NCBI GenBank assembly: GCA_900318545.1
Contig: ONLC01000204.1
Location: 1-6,118, forward strand
Reading direction: 5' to 3'
DNA from: an uncultured Eubacteriales bacterium
GTDB taxonomy: Bacteria; Bacillota; Clostridia; Oscillospirales; Ruminococcaceae
Length of the DNA stretch: 6,118 nucleotides
The notes under the pieces were generated by a model. That model was not told the origin of the DNA and made no database searches. It worked only from the letters and a program-made list of their open reading frames with translations. This document shows, piece by piece, positions 4,893 through 6,118 of this stretch. Every line of letters starts with the position of its first letter. Within the stretch, counting starts at the first letter, position 1. The position numbers and the translations under genes were made by a program.

Positions 4893-5663
4893 TCAATCTG
4901 TCGGTGTGTACGCAACTATGAAAAGTGCGTCTTTTTTGATTATATCATAGAGCGTATCAAAGGGATAGCGCTCCTTGCTCTCGTTGTAGCGGTTGAACAC
5001 ATAGTGCTGACCGTTCTCCGTCATAATAAAGACGGTATGCACCTCGCTGAAAATGGAGTTTCCAGTGTGGAACGACAATATTATCGGCTTGCCTTCCTCA
5101 AGTGCCTTTACGCAGTCGGCAGGGTCAAGATAACGCTCATAGCTGATACCGAGAGCGTTAAAAAGCCCTCTGATCTTCCTCGGGTTTGAGCCCAGCCTTC
5201 CGCTTGGCGCGTAAAGACCGTTCTTCTCAAAATCGAAGGTAAGCTTTGCTATGTCACGCTCATTGCCTGTATAACGCAGGTAATTATACGTCGCAACCAC
5301 CTCGCAGCCCACTCCCGAGAATGACACATCTCCGAGGATAAGCTCCGACACAGGCTCATTTGCCTGCCCATACTCGATATAGCCGTCTATACCCACCTGA
5401 CTGTTATGTGCATAATTGCGAAAGCTCCTGTCCTTATCATCGAGCTTCGGGTAAAGCTCCTCAAAAAGAGTCCAGCTCATTTGTTCCTCCTGCTCATCAG
5501 TAATGCTCTCATCGGGTATGCTCTCGGGCAGAGCTGTTGTCGCAGCCGTAGTCGTAACGGCAGTTGTCGTCGTTTCCGTAACCGTCTTTTCAGAGCTTTC
5601 CTCAGCCCTCTGTCCGCAGGCTGTCAGAAGAGCCGCCAGCAAAAGTACTGTCAGCCTTTTCAT
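4893..5663 (-). CDS. C39-like cysteine-peptidase lipoprotein
   Basis: A 256-residue predicted lipoprotein. The signal peptide (1-15) ends in lipobox LTAC, with Cys16 as lipid anchor. Residues 27-45 are a Thr-rich, low-complexity linker. The globular part (about 60-256) resembles Peptidase_C39_2 (papain-like YvpB-type) domains: Gly-Cys120-Glu heading a helix, EVHTVFI with His209, and HYVFNRYN with Asn224 as the possible third residue. It would act on the outer face of the membrane; substrate and activity are unknown. Unlike true C39 bacteriocin-processing peptidases there is no ABC transporter fused or nearby. The ATG overlaps the upstream gene's stop by one base (TGATG), with AAGGGTG seven bases upstream. 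Its place ahead of tsaE suggests co-transcription, not a shared pathway. Confidence 0.8.
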   Translation of the reverse strand: MKRLTVLLLAALLTACGQRAEESSEKTVTETTTTAVTTTAATTALPESIPDESITDEQEEQMSWTLFEELYPKLDDKDRSFRNYAHNSQVGIDGYIEYGQANEPVSELILGDVSFSGVGCEVVATYNYLRYTGNERDIAKLTFDFEKNGLYAPSGRLGSNPRKIRGLFNALGISYERYLDPADCVKALEEGKPIILSFHTGNSIFSEVHTVFIMTENGQHYVFNRYNESKERYPFDTLYDIIKKDALFIVAYTPTD

Positions 5664-6118
5664 CAGATATCACCCTTATCGGCATAGTACCCGAGCATAA
5701 GATCCACCATTCGCCCATACGACTGCGTACCGTCTTCTATGCCGTTCATCTGCAGGTTTGTTTCCAGCGCCTTCTGAGATATCTCCCCCACAGTATCGCT
5801 GTCAAAGACTGTGTCCTCGGCTTCGTCAACGCTGCGCCAATAGGCACTGTTGCCGTCAATATCCGCCCAGACAAGGTCGCTTATTGCGCTGTCGAAGGCT
5901 ATCTTGGTCTCCTCATCGGCATAGTCGAAGATCTTTCCTCTCACCTGTGTGAGTGCCGCCAGATAGCCCGAGTACCTGTACTCCACATTCTCTGACCTGC
6001 TGCACGCCATAAAGGCTATGAAGTTCGCTTCGTCCTCACGGATAAAGCCCTTTGTATGTGCAAGCTCATGACAGACAGTGTTCAGAAGCTTTGCCTTGTA
6101 CATATCGTTGTTGTAGTT
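5663..6118 (-). CDS. DUF3810-type HExxH protein (5' end outside window)
   Basis: The last 151 residues of a larger protein; the frame is open to the right edge. The visible part starts NYNNDMYKAK and contains CHELAH (16-21), an HExxH zinc-peptidase motif, then GFIREDEANF (24-33) with Glu28/Glu30 as candidate third ligand. This combination, followed by YRYSGYL, is the signature of the DUF3810 family, normally about 350 residues with N-terminal membrane helices, which would lie outside the window. A zinc metallopeptidase role is predicted from the motif, not established. It is the first visible gene of the operon and overlaps the lipoprotein gene by one base, so the two are translationally coupled. 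The Met 15 bases in from the edge is internal, not the start. Confidence 0.82.
   Translation of the reverse strand, partial: NYNNDMYKAKLLNTVCHELAHTKGFIREDEANFIAFMACSRSENVEYRYSGYLAALTQVRGKIFDYADEETKIAFDSAISDLVWADIDGNSAYWRSVDEAEDTVFDSDTVGEISQKALETNLQMNGIEDGTQSYGRMVDLMLGYYADKGDI

Overview
The window looks like a chromosomal segment from a low-to-moderate-GC Firmicute, probably a Ruminococcus-like Clostridia member. This rests on the strong AGGAGG-type ribosome binding sites, the tsaE-tsaB arrangement, a DUF3810 protein beside a C39-like lipoprotein with a Thr-rich linker, and an NPxTG-type C-terminus on a small exported protein. The genus is inference; no rRNA or other marker is present.

Left part (1-2800): a minus-strand promoter and probable start codon at the far left belong to a gene lying outside the window. 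Next comes one membrane gene, a GT-C type glycosyltransferase-like protein (477-1913, minus). It has its own promoter, whose -10 region is duplicated in tandem. It is surrounded by repeat DNA: A-type segments (a 61-bp stretch exact in two inverted copies, plus a 28-bp fragment), B-type segments (three-copy tandem heptamers followed by a conserved core, four copies, one inverted), a six-base-pair GCAGGG/CCCTGC hairpin in three exact copies, and a GC-rich cluster of perfect hairpins at 2242-2433. No transposase or other mobility protein is visible. The long stretch 1983-2790 has no credible gene and consists almost entirely of these repeats.

Middle (2806-3324): a 90-residue exported protein with a signal peptide, an acidic Ser/Thr/Gln/Glu-rich linker and a C-terminal NPSTG plus hydrophobic segment. 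It converges on the operon to its right, and the two share a bidirectional terminator.

Right part (3323-6118): a tightly packed minus-strand operon that enters from the right edge. In transcription order it is a DUF3810-type HExxH protein (5' end outside the window), a C39-like cysteine-peptidase lipoprotein, tsaE, tsaB and rpiB. The genes overlap by 1, 29 and 4 nt, or are separated by about 10 nt. tsaE and tsaB serve tRNA t6A37 modification, and rpiB is a sugar-phosphate isomerase of the pentose phosphate pathway. The two upstream genes encode envelope-associated putative peptidases whose link to the housekeeping genes is only positional.

The most unusual content is the repeat landscape around the glycosyltransferase-like gene, not any single protein.
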